64,000 bases of DNA from contig CAJUKG010000002.1 in assembly GCA_910586925.1 (NCBI GenBank), forward strand, positions 155,201 to 219,200, given 5' to 3'. Below, piece by piece: positions 17,113 through 26,560 of this stretch. Under the pieces are notes generated by a model. It did not search any database, was not told the DNA's origin, and saw nothing but the letters and a program-made list of their open reading frames with translations. The DNA comes from an uncultured Christensenellaceae bacterium (GTDB lineage Bacteria > Bacillota > Clostridia > Christensenellales > Pumilibacteraceae). The translations under genes were made by a program, and so were the position numbers. Position 1 is the first letter of the stretch; each line of letters starts with the position of its first letter.

Positions 17113-18022
17113 CGGTACCGACGTCAAGCGCGAAATAATAGACATGCGCCCGAAAGGCGACGAGCTGGAAGCTCTTTTGTCCGGTTTTGTGCGTTCGTGC
17201 ATGACGATAGAAATAACAAAGGACAAGGGCTTACTGCTCGCGCTCGATTGCGGCTCGGACTATGTGCGCGAGTATATCGCGGGGTGCATGCTCAAGCAGT
17301 TCAAGATCGCATCTAACGGCAAAGACGGCGCGCTTGTGTTTGCAGATTGCAAAAAACTTCTTTCCATGCTTCACATTACGGGCGGCGACTCGTCTTTCGA
17401 GATATTCGGGATCCCCGAGTGTTATGCGAAACACGCCTCGGCGTACGTGCGCGGAATGTTCCTCGGTTGCGGAAGTTTTTCCGTTCACGACGCGGACGCC
17501 GCAGGCAAAGAGAACGTAGGCGGGAGATACCATTTCGAGTTCTCGCTGCTCAGCGAGAGCCTTGCCGACGAGCTTGTGGATCTTCTCGGCAGGTACGGCA
17601 TCGCCGTCAGAAAAATGATCCGCTCCGAGAAGTACGTCGTGTATGCCAAAGACAGCGATACGGTGAGCAACTGCCTCGCGCTCATGCGTGCGGACAAGAC
17701 GGTGCTGAAACTCGCCGATACGGTAGTCACGATGTCTATGAAGCGCGAGATCAACAGGCGCAACAACTGCGACATAGCGAACATGACGCGCACCGCGACG
17801 GCGGCGGTGGACGTTACGGAGGCGATCGAATATATCGACGCGACGGTGGGACTTAATACTCTGCACCCCAAACTTCTCGAGGCGGCGGACGCTCGGCTCA
17901 ATTCGCCCGACGCGTCGCTCGCATCGCTCGCGTACGAGCTCGGCATATCCAAATCGGGACTGAAACACAGATACGACAAGATAATCGCATACGCCGACGA
18001 ATTGCGAAACAAACGCGGATAG
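17099..18022 (+). CDS. whiA: DNA-binding protein WhiA
   Basis: WhiA is a regulator conserved in Gram-positive bacteria, needed for sporulation in actinobacteria and linked to cell division and nucleoid segregation in Bacillus. It has the homing-endonuclease-like N-terminal domain (from about YVREYIAGCML to YVRGMFLGCGSFSVHDAD) and a C-terminal helix-turn-helix (NSPDASLASLAYELGISKSG). The GTG at 17099 is chosen because GGAGG ends five bases upstream; an in-frame GTG at 17093 overlaps that site. rapZ and yvcK, which usually precede whiA, are absent here. dnaE follows after about 60 bases. Confidence 0.95.
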   Translation: MATISGTDVKREIIDMRPKGDELEALLSGFVRSCMTIEITKDKGLLLALDCGSDYVREYIAGCMLKQFKIASNGKDGALVFADCKKLLSMLHITGGDSSFEIFGIPECYAKHASAYVRGMFLGCGSFSVHDADAAGKENVGGRYHFEFSLLSESLADELVDLLGRYGIAVRKMIRSEKYVVYAKDSDTVSNCLALMRADKTVLKLADTVVTMSMKREINRRNNCDIANMTRTATAAVDVTEAIEYIDATVGLNTLHPKLLEAADARLNSPDASLASLAYELGISKSGLKHRYDKIIAYADELRNKRG

Positions 18023-18081
18023 CGATCGCGCCGCCCGAAAAACAGCGGCACATAAAACTAAACGGAAAAGGAAAATACGCA

Positions 18082-21000
18082 ATGAAACAGTTTGCACATT
18101 TGCATGTACACACCGAATTTTCGCTCCTCGACGGCGCGGTGCGTACCGATAAAATATTCAAGCTTTGCGACGAACTCAACATTCCCGCCGTCGCTATGAC
18201 CGACCACGGCAACATGTACGGCGCGATAGAGTTTTTGAAAGCGGCAGTCAAGTACACGGATAAGGACGCCGATTTTCTCAAGTTTATGGAAGAACGCCGT
18301 CCGTTCAAAGTGAAGCCGATCGTCGGCTGCGAAGTGTATATGACGAGCGACATGACCGTACGCGAGAAAGGCGTGAACGGCGCGCCGCCCAAACTCAACC
18401 ATTTGGTGCTTCTCGCGAAGAACGAAGCGGGGTACCACAATCTCGTGAAAATCGTTTCGGCGGGATATGTCGACGGCATGTATTATAAGCCGCGCGTCGA
18501 TTTCGAGTGCATAAAAGCGCACAGCGAAGGTTTGATCGTGCTTTCCGCTTGCGTCGCGGGTGTCATTCCGCAGGCGATACTCAAGAAGAATTTCGCGCTC
18601 GCCGACGAGTGGATCAAAAAATTCAAGGCGGTGTTAGGCGAAGATTTTTACGTGGAAATCCAGAACCACAATATCGCCGAGCAGAAAATAGTATTGCCGC
18701 ATCTCATTCGGCTCGCCAACGAAAACGGGGTCAAGGTCGTCGCGACCAACGACGCGCACTATCTGACGAAAGAAGATTCCAAAATGCAAAAAGTGCTTAT
18801 GGCTATATCGTTCCACAGCACACTCGACAGCGACGACGACGGCGGCGGCAATATGAGCGGGGAAAGCGTTTCGGACGACAAGTATTTCCCGACGGATGAG
18901 TTTTACGTCAAGAACTACGACGAGATGTACAAAGCGTTGCCGTACGAGGACGCGCTCGACGTTACGCTCGAAATAGCGGAAAAATGCGATCCGTATTTTA
19001 TACGCAAAGAGCCGTTGTTGCCGTCTTACACTCCGCCCGACGGCATGAGTTCGGAAGAATATTTGCGCAAGCTCACATTTGACGGGCTTAAAGTGCGGTA
19101 CGGCGAGATCACCGACAAAGTGCGCGAGCGCGCCGAGTACGAGCTTGGCATAGTCGAGCGATTGCATTTCGTCGATTACTTTCTCATCGTGTGGGATTTT
19201 ATCCACTATGCGGAAAGTCAGGGCATACCCGTCGGACTCGGGCGAGGCAGCGGTGCGGGCAGTATCGTCGCGTACGCCATAGGCATTACCAAAATCGACC
19301 CGCTCAAATACGCGCTGATCTTCGAGCGGTTCCTAAACCCCGAGCGCGTGAGCAATCCCGACTTCGATATAGACTTCTGCGTCGATAGGCGCGGCGAAGT
19401 AATAGACTACGTTACCCGCAAGTACGGCGAGCGCAACGTGTCGCAGATAGCCACTTTCGGAACTATGGCGACGAAAGCCGCAATAAAGGACGTCGGGCGG
19501 GTGTTCGATATGCCGTTCTCGACGGTCAACAACATAACAAAAATGATCCCGCGCGGATCGGAAAAAATGCACATAAAAGACCTGCTCGGTCGCGGCTTCG
19601 ACAAAGAGGGAAATCCTATCGCGGGCGTTCCCGAAATGATAGAGCTTTACGAGAACGATCCGTCGGCGAAGCGCGTTCTCGACATGGCGGAAAAAATCGA
19701 GGGCATGCCGCGTCAGATAGGCATGCACGCGGCGGGCGTTATAATCTGTCGCGACCCGATAGCCGACCACGTGCCGCTCTCGCGCACAAACGAAGACGTC
19801 GTAGTCACGCAATACGACATGATAGTGGACGAAGAACTCGGACTGCTCAAAATGGACTTTCTGGGGCTTACGACGCTCACCGACATCAAGAAAGCCGCCG
19901 ACTATATAAAGGAACAGCACGGCGTCGATATAGATTTCGTCAAGCTCGGTTACGACGATCCGAATGTGTACGAGCTTATAGGCAGCGGCAACACCGAGGC
20001 GGTGTTCCAGCTCGAATCGGGCGGCATGAAAGGCTTTATGCGCGAGCTTCAGCCGAGCAATCTCGAGGACGTAATAGCGGGTATTTCGCTGTACCGTCCC
20101 GGTCCTATGGACGCCATTCCCGATTTCATAAAGAACAAAAAGAACCCCGACAAGATACATTATCTGCATGACAGTCTGAAGCCGATACTCGGCGTCACGT
20201 ACGGCATCATCGTTTATCAGGAGCAGGTCATGGACGTCGTGCGCGTGCTCGGCGGATACTCGATGGGCGGCGCGGACAATATTCGCCGCATGATGAGCAA
20301 AAAGAAGCTCGCGGCGATGGAAGCGGAGCGTCAAGTCTTTATAAACGGCGGCGTCGATAAGAAAAACGGCAACGTCATTCCCGGCGCGGTCGCGAACGGC
20401 GTGCCCGCTTCCGTCGCTAACGAGATCTACGACATGCTTATAAAGTTCGCGAGCTACGGCTTTAACAAGTCGCACGCGGCGGCATATGCACACGTGACCT
20501 ATCAAACGGCGTACCTCAAGCGATACTATCCCGTCGAATATTTCACCGCGGTACTCAATAACCGCATAAACAAACTCGACGAACTGACGCACTATCTTTC
20601 GTACCTCAAGGAAGCGAAGATAGAAGTGCTTCCGCCGAGCATAAACAAGTCGAAAGCGGAATACACTGTGGAAAACGGTTGCGTGCGTATCGGCATGGGC
20701 GCGGTGAAAGGCGTGGGCGTGCCCATTATCAATAAGATAGTGGAGGAGCGCGACAGGAACGGCGAGTACAAAGATTTCGTCGAGTTCGTCGAGCGCATGG
20801 AAGATCCCGAAACGGGTAAGAGCCTCATAAACCGCCGCATGGTGGAGTCGCTTATTTATGCGGGCGCGTTCGATTGCTTCGGCAAGAAACGTGCGGTGCT
20901 CATCGCGGCGTTCCCGGGCGTTCTCGACAAAGTTCAGAAAGAGCGCAATGCCAAGATGAGCGGACAGCTGTCTTTCTTCGAGGTCGCGCCCGAGATCAAA

Positions 21001-21657
21001 ACCGAATTCAAGTATCCCGACGTGGACGAGTATTCGCCCAACGAGAAGTACAAGAAAGAAAAAGAGGTGGCGGGCGTGTACCTTTCCGGTCATCCGCTGT
21101 CGGCGTATATAGACAAGCTCAAACAGTATCGGTACAACACGTCGATGCTCAATCCCGATCTTCCCGACTGTCCGCCCATGGACAGCAAGATCACCATCGG
21201 CGGCATGCTCACTTCGACGGTCAATAAACTTACGAAGAAAGGTACGCCCATGGGAACCGCGGTGCTCGAGGACTTGTACGGCACCGTCGAGGTGCTCGCT
21301 TTCAACAAGACTTTCGAGCGTGTGCGCCCGTATTGGCAGAAAGATACTCCCGTCGCGCTCACGGGCACGGTCAAGCAGAGCGATAACGGCGTGTCGATAT
21401 ACGTGGACAGTATAAAACCGTTCGACGAAGCGGACGCGGCGGCGGCGAAAATATGCTGTTACTTCTCGCTCTCCGACGCGGCGACGCTGGACGAGATAAG
21501 AGAGATAGTATCCGCATATCCCGGCAGGGATTATATATATATCAAAAACACCGACGACGGCAAGCTGTACAGGCTGTCGGACAAGTTCGGTATAAGCAGA
21601 CTGTCGAAAAGCGAATTGTGCGCGGTGCTCGGCAGCGAGAACGTCAGAGAACAGTAG
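18082..21657 (+). CDS. dnaE: DNA polymerase III alpha subunit, DnaE type
   Basis: This is the replicative C-family polymerase subunit (1191 residues). From the N-terminus it shows the PHP domain (HLHVHTEFSLLDGAVR, MTDHGNMYGA), the palm with three catalytic Asp in NPDFDIDFCVDRRGE, the SGGMKGFMRELQP and YQEQVMDVVRVLGG finger blocks, a tandem helix-hairpin-helix near GRIGMGAVKGVGV, and an OB-fold C-terminus (SKITIGGMLTSTVNKLTKKG). In Firmicutes DnaE usually extends RNA primers before PolC takes over; no polC is in this window. AAGGAAAA precedes the ATG. whiA-dnaE-pfkA is the usual clostridial order. Confidence 0.97.
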   Translation: MKQFAHLHVHTEFSLLDGAVRTDKIFKLCDELNIPAVAMTDHGNMYGAIEFLKAAVKYTDKDADFLKFMEERRPFKVKPIVGCEVYMTSDMTVREKGVNGAPPKLNHLVLLAKNEAGYHNLVKIVSAGYVDGMYYKPRVDFECIKAHSEGLIVLSACVAGVIPQAILKKNFALADEWIKKFKAVLGEDFYVEIQNHNIAEQKIVLPHLIRLANENGVKVVATNDAHYLTKEDSKMQKVLMAISFHSTLDSDDDGGGNMSGESVSDDKYFPTDEFYVKNYDEMYKALPYEDALDVTLEIAEKCDPYFIRKEPLLPSYTPPDGMSSEEYLRKLTFDGLKVRYGEITDKVRERAEYELGIVERLHFVDYFLIVWDFIHYAESQGIPVGLGRGSGAGSIVAYAIGITKIDPLKYALIFERFLNPERVSNPDFDIDFCVDRRGEVIDYVTRKYGERNVSQIATFGTMATKAAIKDVGRVFDMPFSTVNNITKMIPRGSEKMHIKDLLGRGFDKEGNPIAGVPEMIELYENDPSAKRVLDMAEKIEGMPRQIGMHAAGVIICRDPIADHVPLSRTNEDVVVTQYDMIVDEELGLLKMDFLGLTTLTDIKKAADYIKEQHGVDIDFVKLGYDDPNVYELIGSGNTEAVFQLESGGMKGFMRELQPSNLEDVIAGISLYRPGPMDAIPDFIKNKKNPDKIHYLHDSLKPILGVTYGIIVYQEQVMDVVRVLGGYSMGGADNIRRMMSKKKLAAMEAERQVFINGGVDKKNGNVIPGAVANGVPASVANEIYDMLIKFASYGFNKSHAAAYAHVTYQTAYLKRYYPVEYFTAVLNNRINKLDELTHYLSYLKEAKIEVLPPSINKSKAEYTVENGCVRIGMGAVKGVGVPIINKIVEERDRNGEYKDFVEFVERMEDPETGKSLINRRMVESLIYAGAFDCFGKKRAVLIAAFPGVLDKVQKERNAKMSGQLSFFEVAPEIKTEFKYPDVDEYSPNEKYKKEKEVAGVYLSGHPLSAYIDKLKQYRYNTSMLNPDLPDCPPMDSKITIGGMLTSTVNKLTKKGTPMGTAVLEDLYGTVEVLAFNKTFERVRPYWQKDTPVALTGTVKQSDNGVSIYVDSIKPFDEADAAAAKICCYFSLSDAATLDEIREIVSAYPGRDYIYIKNTDDGKLYRLSDKFGISRLSKSELCAVLGSENVREQ

Positions 21658-21709
21658 TAAAATTTACCGTATAAATACCGTTAAAATCCTTTATTTCGGC
21701 GAATTTTTA

Positions 21710-21718
21710 TGGTATAAT
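21710..21718 (+). promoter_or_regulatory. Extended -10 promoter candidate for pfkA
   Basis: TGGTATAAT (TGn plus perfect TATAAT at 21713-21718) lies in the 131-base gap after dnaE, about 70 bases before the pfkA ATG. The -35 position holds only a poor T-rich match, which fits an extended -10 promoter. Confidence 0.5.
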
Positions 21719-21788
21719 TATACATGCGGACGCGGAAACGGAATACGGCGTTCGCTATAATGCGTAAATCACGGCAGAGGTGTGTTAT

Positions 21789-22748
21789 ATGAAGAAGATA
21801 GCGGTTCTTACAAGCGGCGGCGATGCGCCGGGCATGAATGCGGCGATCCGCGCGGTGGTGCGGTACGGCATAGGCGTCGGTATGGAAGTTATGGGCGTCG
21901 AACGCGGATTTCAAGGGCTTTTGGACGATTTGTTTGTGCCCATGAACATGCGCAGCGTTTCCGACATAATCCAACGCGGCGGTACTATTCTCAAGACCGC
22001 GCGGTGCTTGGAATTCAAGACCGAAGAAGGACAGAAAAAGGCTATAAAGAACTTGCGCGCGCACGGCGTCGAAGGACTTATAGTGATAGGCGGCGACGGT
22101 TCGTTCATGGGCGCGAAAGCCATGACCGACCGCGGTTTCCCGTCGATCGGTATTCCAGGCACGATAGACAACGACCTTGCGTATACAGATTATACGCTCG
22201 GGTTCGATACGGCGTGCAACACCATTCTCGATGCTATCAATAAACTGCGCGATACCATGGCGTCGCACGAACGCGTGTCTATAGTAGAAGTCATGGGCAG
22301 GAATTGCGGCGACCTCGCGTTGTATACCGGGCTTTGCGGCGGCGCGGAAGTCATTATAGTGCCCGAGCAAAAACTTACGCTCGAGCAAATCGTCAAGCGA
22401 CTTACCGACGGAGCCAATGCGGGCAAGACGAGCGGTATCATAGTGCTCGCTGAGGGCGCGGGGCATGCGGACGAACTCAAAGAACAACTGCGTAACTGCA
22501 CGGACATGGTGGTCAAGTCAACGCGGCTCGGTCACGTTCAGCGCGGCGGCAGTCCGTCGTGCCGCGACAGGTATCTCGGTACGTGTTTCGGCGTGCATGC
22601 CGTCAAACTTCTCGAAAAGGGTATCGGCAATCGCATCGTCGGTATCAAGAACCACAAGTTCTACGATATGGATATAATAGAAGGCATTGCGCAGAAAAAA
22701 GAGTTCGACGTGGAGCTGTACAATACAGCCGCGATCGTCGGCAAATAA
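21789..22748 (+). CDS. pfkA: ATP-dependent 6-phosphofructokinase
   Basis: PfkA phosphorylates fructose 6-phosphate to fructose 1,6-bisphosphate, the committed step of glycolysis. The 319-residue length fits the bacterial allosteric enzyme. Seen are VLTSGGDAPGMNAAIR, the ATP site GGDGSFMGA (Gly, not the Asp of pyrophosphate-type enzymes), the catalytic PGTIDND, EVMGRNCGDLALY and the late HVQRGGSPSCRDR. AGAGGTG lies ahead of the ATG at 21789; the reading frame also offers a GTG nine bases earlier, inside that site. No pyk follows; a flavodoxin-like gene comes next. Confidence 0.97.
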   Translation: MKKIAVLTSGGDAPGMNAAIRAVVRYGIGVGMEVMGVERGFQGLLDDLFVPMNMRSVSDIIQRGGTILKTARCLEFKTEEGQKKAIKNLRAHGVEGLIVIGGDGSFMGAKAMTDRGFPSIGIPGTIDNDLAYTDYTLGFDTACNTILDAINKLRDTMASHERVSIVEVMGRNCGDLALYTGLCGGAEVIIVPEQKLTLEQIVKRLTDGANAGKTSGIIVLAEGAGHADELKEQLRNCTDMVVKSTRLGHVQRGGSPSCRDRYLGTCFGVHAVKLLEKGIGNRIVGIKNHKFYDMDIIEGIAQKKEFDVELYNTAAIVGK

Positions 22749-22787
22749 CGGCGCGTGCTTAACGTTCGATCGGGAGATGCGTATTGT

Positions 22788-23414
22788 ATGAAAGTTTTGC
22801 TTTTTAATGGGAGCGTTCACGGTAACGGCACGACTTTTGCCGCGCTTTCGATAGTCGCGGACTCGCTCGAAGCGGAAGGCGTCGATACCGAGATCGTTCA
22901 GCTCGGCGCGAAGCCCGCACGCGACTGCATCGCTTGCGGCGGGTGTGTCGGCAAGGGCAAGTGCGTGTTCGACACGGACTGCGTAAACGAGTGTATAGAA
23001 AAAGCGGCGAGTGCGGACGGGTTTGTATTCGGCTCGCCCGTGTACTACGCGCACCCCAACGGTCAGCTGCTTTCTGCCATGGACAGAATGTTTTATGCGG
23101 GCAAGGAGAACTTCGCGCACAAGCCCGCGGCGGCGATCGTCGCGGCTCGGCGCGGCGGCACGACCGCTTCGCTCGACGCGATACAAAAGCATTTTTCAAT
23201 CAATCAAATGCCCGTCGTGTCCTCCACGTATTGGAATATGATACACGGCGCGACGGCGTCCGATATCGGGCAGGACGAAGAAGGCAAGCAAACAATGGTA
23301 AACCTCGGCAAGAATATGGCGTGGCTGTTGAAGTGCATAGCGGCGGGTAAAGCTGCGGGCATAAACGCGCCCGACGTCGGCAAAATAATAAGAACGAATT
23401 TCGTGAGAAAATAA
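22788..23414 (+). CDS. Flavodoxin-like NAD(P)H-dependent oxidoreductase
   Basis: The 208-residue protein has the flavodoxin-like FMN-reductase fold: KVLLFNGSVHGNGTT binds FMN phosphate, then GFVFGSPVYYAHPNGQLLSA is the second flavin loop. Between them lies a short cysteine cluster, CIACGGCVGKGKCVFDTDC, as in iron-sulfur flavoproteins, suggesting a Fe-S cluster beside the FMN. The N-terminal start ATG at 22788 gives the conserved beginning; the frame is open 33 bases further upstream. Such proteins carry electrons or reduce quinones and other acceptors in anaerobes. The substrate is unknown. It is followed by a 173-base gap and a convergent gene. Confidence 0.85.
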   Translation: MKVLLFNGSVHGNGTTFAALSIVADSLEAEGVDTEIVQLGAKPARDCIACGGCVGKGKCVFDTDCVNECIEKAASADGFVFGSPVYYAHPNGQLLSAMDRMFYAGKENFAHKPAAAIVAARRGGTTASLDAIQKHFSINQMPVVSSTYWNMIHGATASDIGQDEEGKQTMVNLGKNMAWLLKCIAAGKAAGINAPDVGKIIRTNFVRK

Positions 23415-23531
23415 AACAAATCTATTCCGAAATAAAATTTGCATTACGGAATAGAATGAGGTGGTAACACTAAACGAACGATAAATGAGGAAAGAACAAA
23501 GGCACTCAAATAAATCGTGCCGAAGCCGTAT

Positions 23532-23565
23532 AAAAAAATCGACTGTCTTTGCGACAGCCGATTTT
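23532..23565 (-). terminator. Intrinsic terminator after fba
   Basis: On the minus strand ATCGGCTGTC and GACAGTCGAT form a 10-bp stem (one G-T pair) with a GCAAA loop, followed by seven T. It begins about 25 bases after the fba stop. Confidence 0.85.
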
Positions 23566-23587
23566 AATTGCTTGGATCATTTCGTTA

Positions 23588-24517
23588 TTACGCCTTGCCT
23601 GCGCAGCCGAGCACGTGTACGAGCTTGTGGCGAACACATTCGGTGACGAGTTTTCTGCCGTCGCCGAGGTATTGGCGGGGATCGAAGTGCGCGGGGTTCT
23701 CGGCAAAGTGCTTGCGAACGGCGGCGGTGAATGCAAGACGCAGGTCGGAATCGACGTTGATCTTGCAAACGGCGAGCGACGACGCTTTACGGAGCAGTTC
23801 TTCGGGAATACCTTTCGCGCCGGGCATCGTGCCGCCGAAGTCGTTGACCATTTTTACGTAGTCGGGGAGAACGGAGCTTGCGCCGTGGAGAACGATAGGG
23901 AACTTCGGGAGAAGTTCGGAAACTTTTTCGAGAATATCGAAACGGAGTTTCGCTTCGCCTTTGAACTTAAACGCGCCGTGGCTGGTGCCGATGGCGATGG
24001 CGAGCGAGTCGACGCCCGTTTTTGCGACGAATTCCGCCGCTTCTTCGGGATCGGTATATAGCGCGTCGGAATCGGACACTTTTACGTTATCCTCGACGCC
24101 CGCGAGTCTGCCGAGTTCCGCTTCTACGACCACGCCGTGATCGTGAGCATACTTGACGACCTGCGAGGTGATCTTGATGTTCTCCGCGAGCGGGTGAGAG
24201 GACGCGTCGATCATGACCGAGGTGAATCCGTCTTTGATCGCTTCGACGCAAAGATCGTAGGAATCGCCGTGATCGAGATGCAGACAGATGGGCAGTCCGG
24301 AATCTTCGACTGCGGCTTGAACCATTTTGGTAAGGTATTTGGGATTGGCGTACTTGCGCGCACTCGACGATACCTGAAGAATGAGCGGAGCGTTCTCGAG
24401 CTTGCCCGCTTCGACGATACCCTGAATGGTTTCCATGTTGTTCACGTTGAACGCGCCGATGGCATATCCGCCTTCGTAAGCTTTGGCGAACATGTCCTTT
24501 GTAGTTACTAACGGCAT
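23588..24517 (-). CDS. fba: Class II fructose-bisphosphate aldolase
   Basis: Fba cleaves fructose 1,6-bisphosphate to glyceraldehyde 3-phosphate and dihydroxyacetone phosphate using zinc. The 309-residue protein shows the zinc ligands in CLHLDHGDSYD, the catalytic/metal segment VMIDASSHPLAENI, VEAELGRLAG, then LVLHGASS-type FPIVLHGASSVLP with another zinc His, and NVDSDLRLAFTAAVRK for phosphate binding. The family is secure; the gatY/tagatose-type branch is less likely given its glycolytic neighbours in the window. It has its own terminator and promoter, so it is monocistronic. GGAGGTAAC precedes the ATG. Confidence 0.95.
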   Translation of the reverse strand: MPLVTTKDMFAKAYEGGYAIGAFNVNNMETIQGIVEAGKLENAPLILQVSSSARKYANPKYLTKMVQAAVEDSGLPICLHLDHGDSYDLCVEAIKDGFTSVMIDASSHPLAENIKITSQVVKYAHDHGVVVEAELGRLAGVEDNVKVSDSDALYTDPEEAAEFVAKTGVDSLAIAIGTSHGAFKFKGEAKLRFDILEKVSELLPKFPIVLHGASSVLPDYVKMVNDFGGTMPGAKGIPEELLRKASSLAVCKINVDSDLRLAFTAAVRKHFAENPAHFDPRQYLGDGRKLVTECVRHKLVHVLGCAGKA

Positions 24518-24571
24518 AATGTTTTGTTACCTCCGAAAAAACATTTTGACTTGAGCCTTAACTCTACGTAC

Positions 24572-24600
24572 ATTATAACATATTCATTGCAATTTGACTA
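24572..24600 (-). promoter_or_regulatory. Promoter of fba
   Basis: On the minus strand a perfect TATAAT (24577-24572) is preceded by TGT, an extended -10, with a weak TAGTCA 17 bases further upstream. The start falls about 45 bases before the ATG. Confidence 0.55.
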
Positions 24601-24608
24601 CTGTTTTA

Positions 24609-24637
24609 TTGACTTTTTTTCCAAAAAGAATTATAAT
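24609..24637 (+). promoter_or_regulatory. Sigma-A promoter of the M29 aminopeptidase gene
   Basis: TTGACT (24609-24614) and a perfect TATAAT (24632-24637) are 17 bases apart. It is divergent from the fba promoter with only eight bases between the two -35 regions. Confidence 0.75.
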
Positions 24638-24701
24638 GTTTGTAATGCGGCGACGGGGCGTATCGAGCGAGTGCGACAGCCGCCGCGTAAGAGGTGTATT
24701 T

Positions 24702-25817
24702 ATGAAAGACGAAAGAATGACGAAGCTTGCGCACAACCTTGTGAATTACTCGATTTCCGCGCGGCGCGGCGACAAGGTGCTCGTAGAAGCGTTTGACGTG
24801 CCGTATCCGCTCGTTAACGAGATAATCAAGGAAATTTACGCAGTCGGGGCACAGGCGTTTGTGACCAACATAGACACGCGTGTGAGAGCGCAACTTCTCA
24901 AGGGCGCGAGCGACGGTCAGCTCGAGCTTTGGAGCAAGCACGACGCCGCGGTCATGGCGGATATGGATTGCTATATCGGGCTTCGCGGCGGCGACAACGC
25001 GTACGAAAATTCCTGCGTTCCGCCCGAACGCATGGATAAATACATGAGCATTTATTCGCATCCCGTTCATCACGAGATACGCGTCAAAAAGACGCGGTGG
25101 GTAGTGCTTCGCTATCCGTCGCCGTCCATGGCTCAGCTTGCATGTATGTCAACCGAGCAGTTCGAGGACCATTATTTCAACGTGTGCAATCTCGACTATT
25201 CCAAAATGGACAAGGCTATGAACGCATTGAAGTCGCTCATGGAAAAGACGGACAAAGTGCGCATCGTCGCAAAAGACACCGATCTCACGTTCTCCATTAA
25301 AGGTATCCCCGCCGTCAAGTGCGCGGGGCGGGCGAATATCCCCGACGGCGAAGTGTACACCGCGCCCGTCAAGAATTCCGTAAACGGCGTTATCGCATAT
25401 AACACCCCCACTGTTTATAACGGCACGAAGTTCGAGTGGGTGAAGCTCACTTTCGAGAACGGCAAAATAGTCGCCGCGGACAGCTCGAATAAAGAGAAGT
25501 CGGACGCGATCTTCGCTACCGACGACGGTGCGAAATACGTCGGCGAGTTCGCGATCGGCGTCAATCCCTATATAACCGAAGCGATCGGCGATATACTTTT
25601 CGACGAGAAGATCTCGGGGTCTATCCATTTCACGCCCGGCTGCTGTTATGACGACGCCGATAACGGCAATGTGTCGGCGGTGCATTGGGACTTGGTGTTG
25701 CGGCAGACGCAGGACGTCGGCGGCGGCGCGATTTATTTCGACGACGTGCTCATTCGCGAGAACGGAAGGTTCGTCGTAAAAGAACTGCTCGGGCTTAATC
25801 CCGAGAACCTCAAATAA
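24702..25817 (+). CDS. Family M29 (thermophilic-type) aminopeptidase
   Basis: The 371-residue product fits the M29 metallo-aminopeptidases (AmpS/PepS), cytosolic enzymes that remove N-terminal residues from peptides. The conserved metal-ligand pattern is visible: ANIPDGEVYTAPVKNSVNG, YVGEFAIGVNPYI, then SIHFTPGCCY and SAVHWDLVL near the C-terminus. Typical members have about 410 residues; this one is a little shorter. AAGAGGTG precedes the ATG at 24702, although the frame is open for another 100 bases upstream into the promoter. The next gene follows after 19 bases and may be co-transcribed. Confidence 0.88.
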   Translation: MKDERMTKLAHNLVNYSISARRGDKVLVEAFDVPYPLVNEIIKEIYAVGAQAFVTNIDTRVRAQLLKGASDGQLELWSKHDAAVMADMDCYIGLRGGDNAYENSCVPPERMDKYMSIYSHPVHHEIRVKKTRWVVLRYPSPSMAQLACMSTEQFEDHYFNVCNLDYSKMDKAMNALKSLMEKTDKVRIVAKDTDLTFSIKGIPAVKCAGRANIPDGEVYTAPVKNSVNGVIAYNTPTVYNGTKFEWVKLTFENGKIVAADSSNKEKSDAIFATDDGAKYVGEFAIGVNPYITEAIGDILFDEKISGSIHFTPGCCYDDADNGNVSAVHWDLVLRQTQDVGGGAIYFDDVLIRENGRFVVKELLGLNPENLK

Positions 25818-25836
25818 CGCTACAGGGCAGGTAATT

Positions 25837-26454
25837 ATGTTTGAATTGAAGTATTCGATAACCGACGAGGACATGAAAAAAATCGGCAAATCGTCGGGAG
25901 TAAAGCGCACGGTGCTGTATCTTTCGGCGGCTGTTATCGGAATGGGTTTCGGTATCACGGCGGTCGTACTGCGCCCCGACACAATGCTGTTCGTCTGCGG
26001 AATATTGCTTATAGTAATGTGTACGCTGCTCGCGACTCTTACTCTCGTATTGCTGTTTTCCAAAACAACGCTCGACAGCATCGTGCCGATAGGCGACGAG
26101 CTGACGGTAACCGTAACGCATGACGATATAACGGTGGAAAGGAACGGCGAAACCGCCAAATACATGTACGAGGATATGACCGACGTGCGGCTTTACGGCG
26201 CGTACATGCTTGTGTTTTTCGGCAAGACCCGCGTGCTCGTATTCAAGAACAAAATAGTGTCCGGCGGAAATTCCCGCGAGCTGTACGAGTATGTGGAAAA
26301 GCGTGCGGGTAGGGCGTTGCCGCCCGACGTCGCCGCGCCGAGCGGCGAGGAAAACGTTTCCGAAGAAAAGCGGACGGACGGCGAGGAAACCGCTGTTGGC
26401 AATGATGAAAATACCGATCCCGAAGCGAGCGGCGACGGGGAAGAAAAAAGATAA
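25837..26454 (+). CDS. Membrane protein, possibly YcxB-like
   Basis: This 205-residue protein has two close membrane helices (about residues 25-46 and 50-74) followed by a beta-rich domain, with DDITVERNGETAKYMYEDMTDV and MLVFFGKTRVLVFKNKIV. That two-TM plus PH-like layout is what I expect for the YcxB family, whose function is not known; the assignment is tentative. The last 45 residues are acidic and low in complexity (Glu/Asp/Gly/Ser). AGGGCAGG is a modest ribosome site. It follows the M29 gene closely and precedes gapA, which has its own promoter. Confidence 0.65.
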   Translation: MFELKYSITDEDMKKIGKSSGVKRTVLYLSAAVIGMGFGITAVVLRPDTMLFVCGILLIVMCTLLATLTLVLLFSKTTLDSIVPIGDELTVTVTHDDITVERNGETAKYMYEDMTDVRLYGAYMLVFFGKTRVLVFKNKIVSGGNSRELYEYVEKRAGRALPPDVAAPSGEENVSEEKRTDGEETAVGNDENTDPEASGDGEEKR

Positions 26455-26470
26455 ATTGCGTTAAAAAAAC

Positions 26471-26499
26471 TTGACGCGGTAATGTAAAGGTGATATAAT
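26471..26499 (+). promoter_or_regulatory. Strong sigma-A promoter of gapA
   Basis: TTGACG (26471-26476) and a perfect TATAAT (26494-26499) are exactly 17 bases apart. The leader is about 55 bases, with GGAGG at 26551-26555. Confidence 0.85.
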
Positions 26500-26560
26500 A
26501 TCAAAGGTGCGAAAATCACCTATCCAACACTAAATTTATAAAAACATTTTGGAGGTTTTT

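Noticed and set aside
23459..23485. AGGTGGTAACAC resembling the T-box antiterminator AGGTGGTACCAC
   Set aside because: It lies between convergent genes with no aminoacyl-tRNA synthetase, amino-acid gene or terminator downstream on that strand, and no specifier loop is visible.
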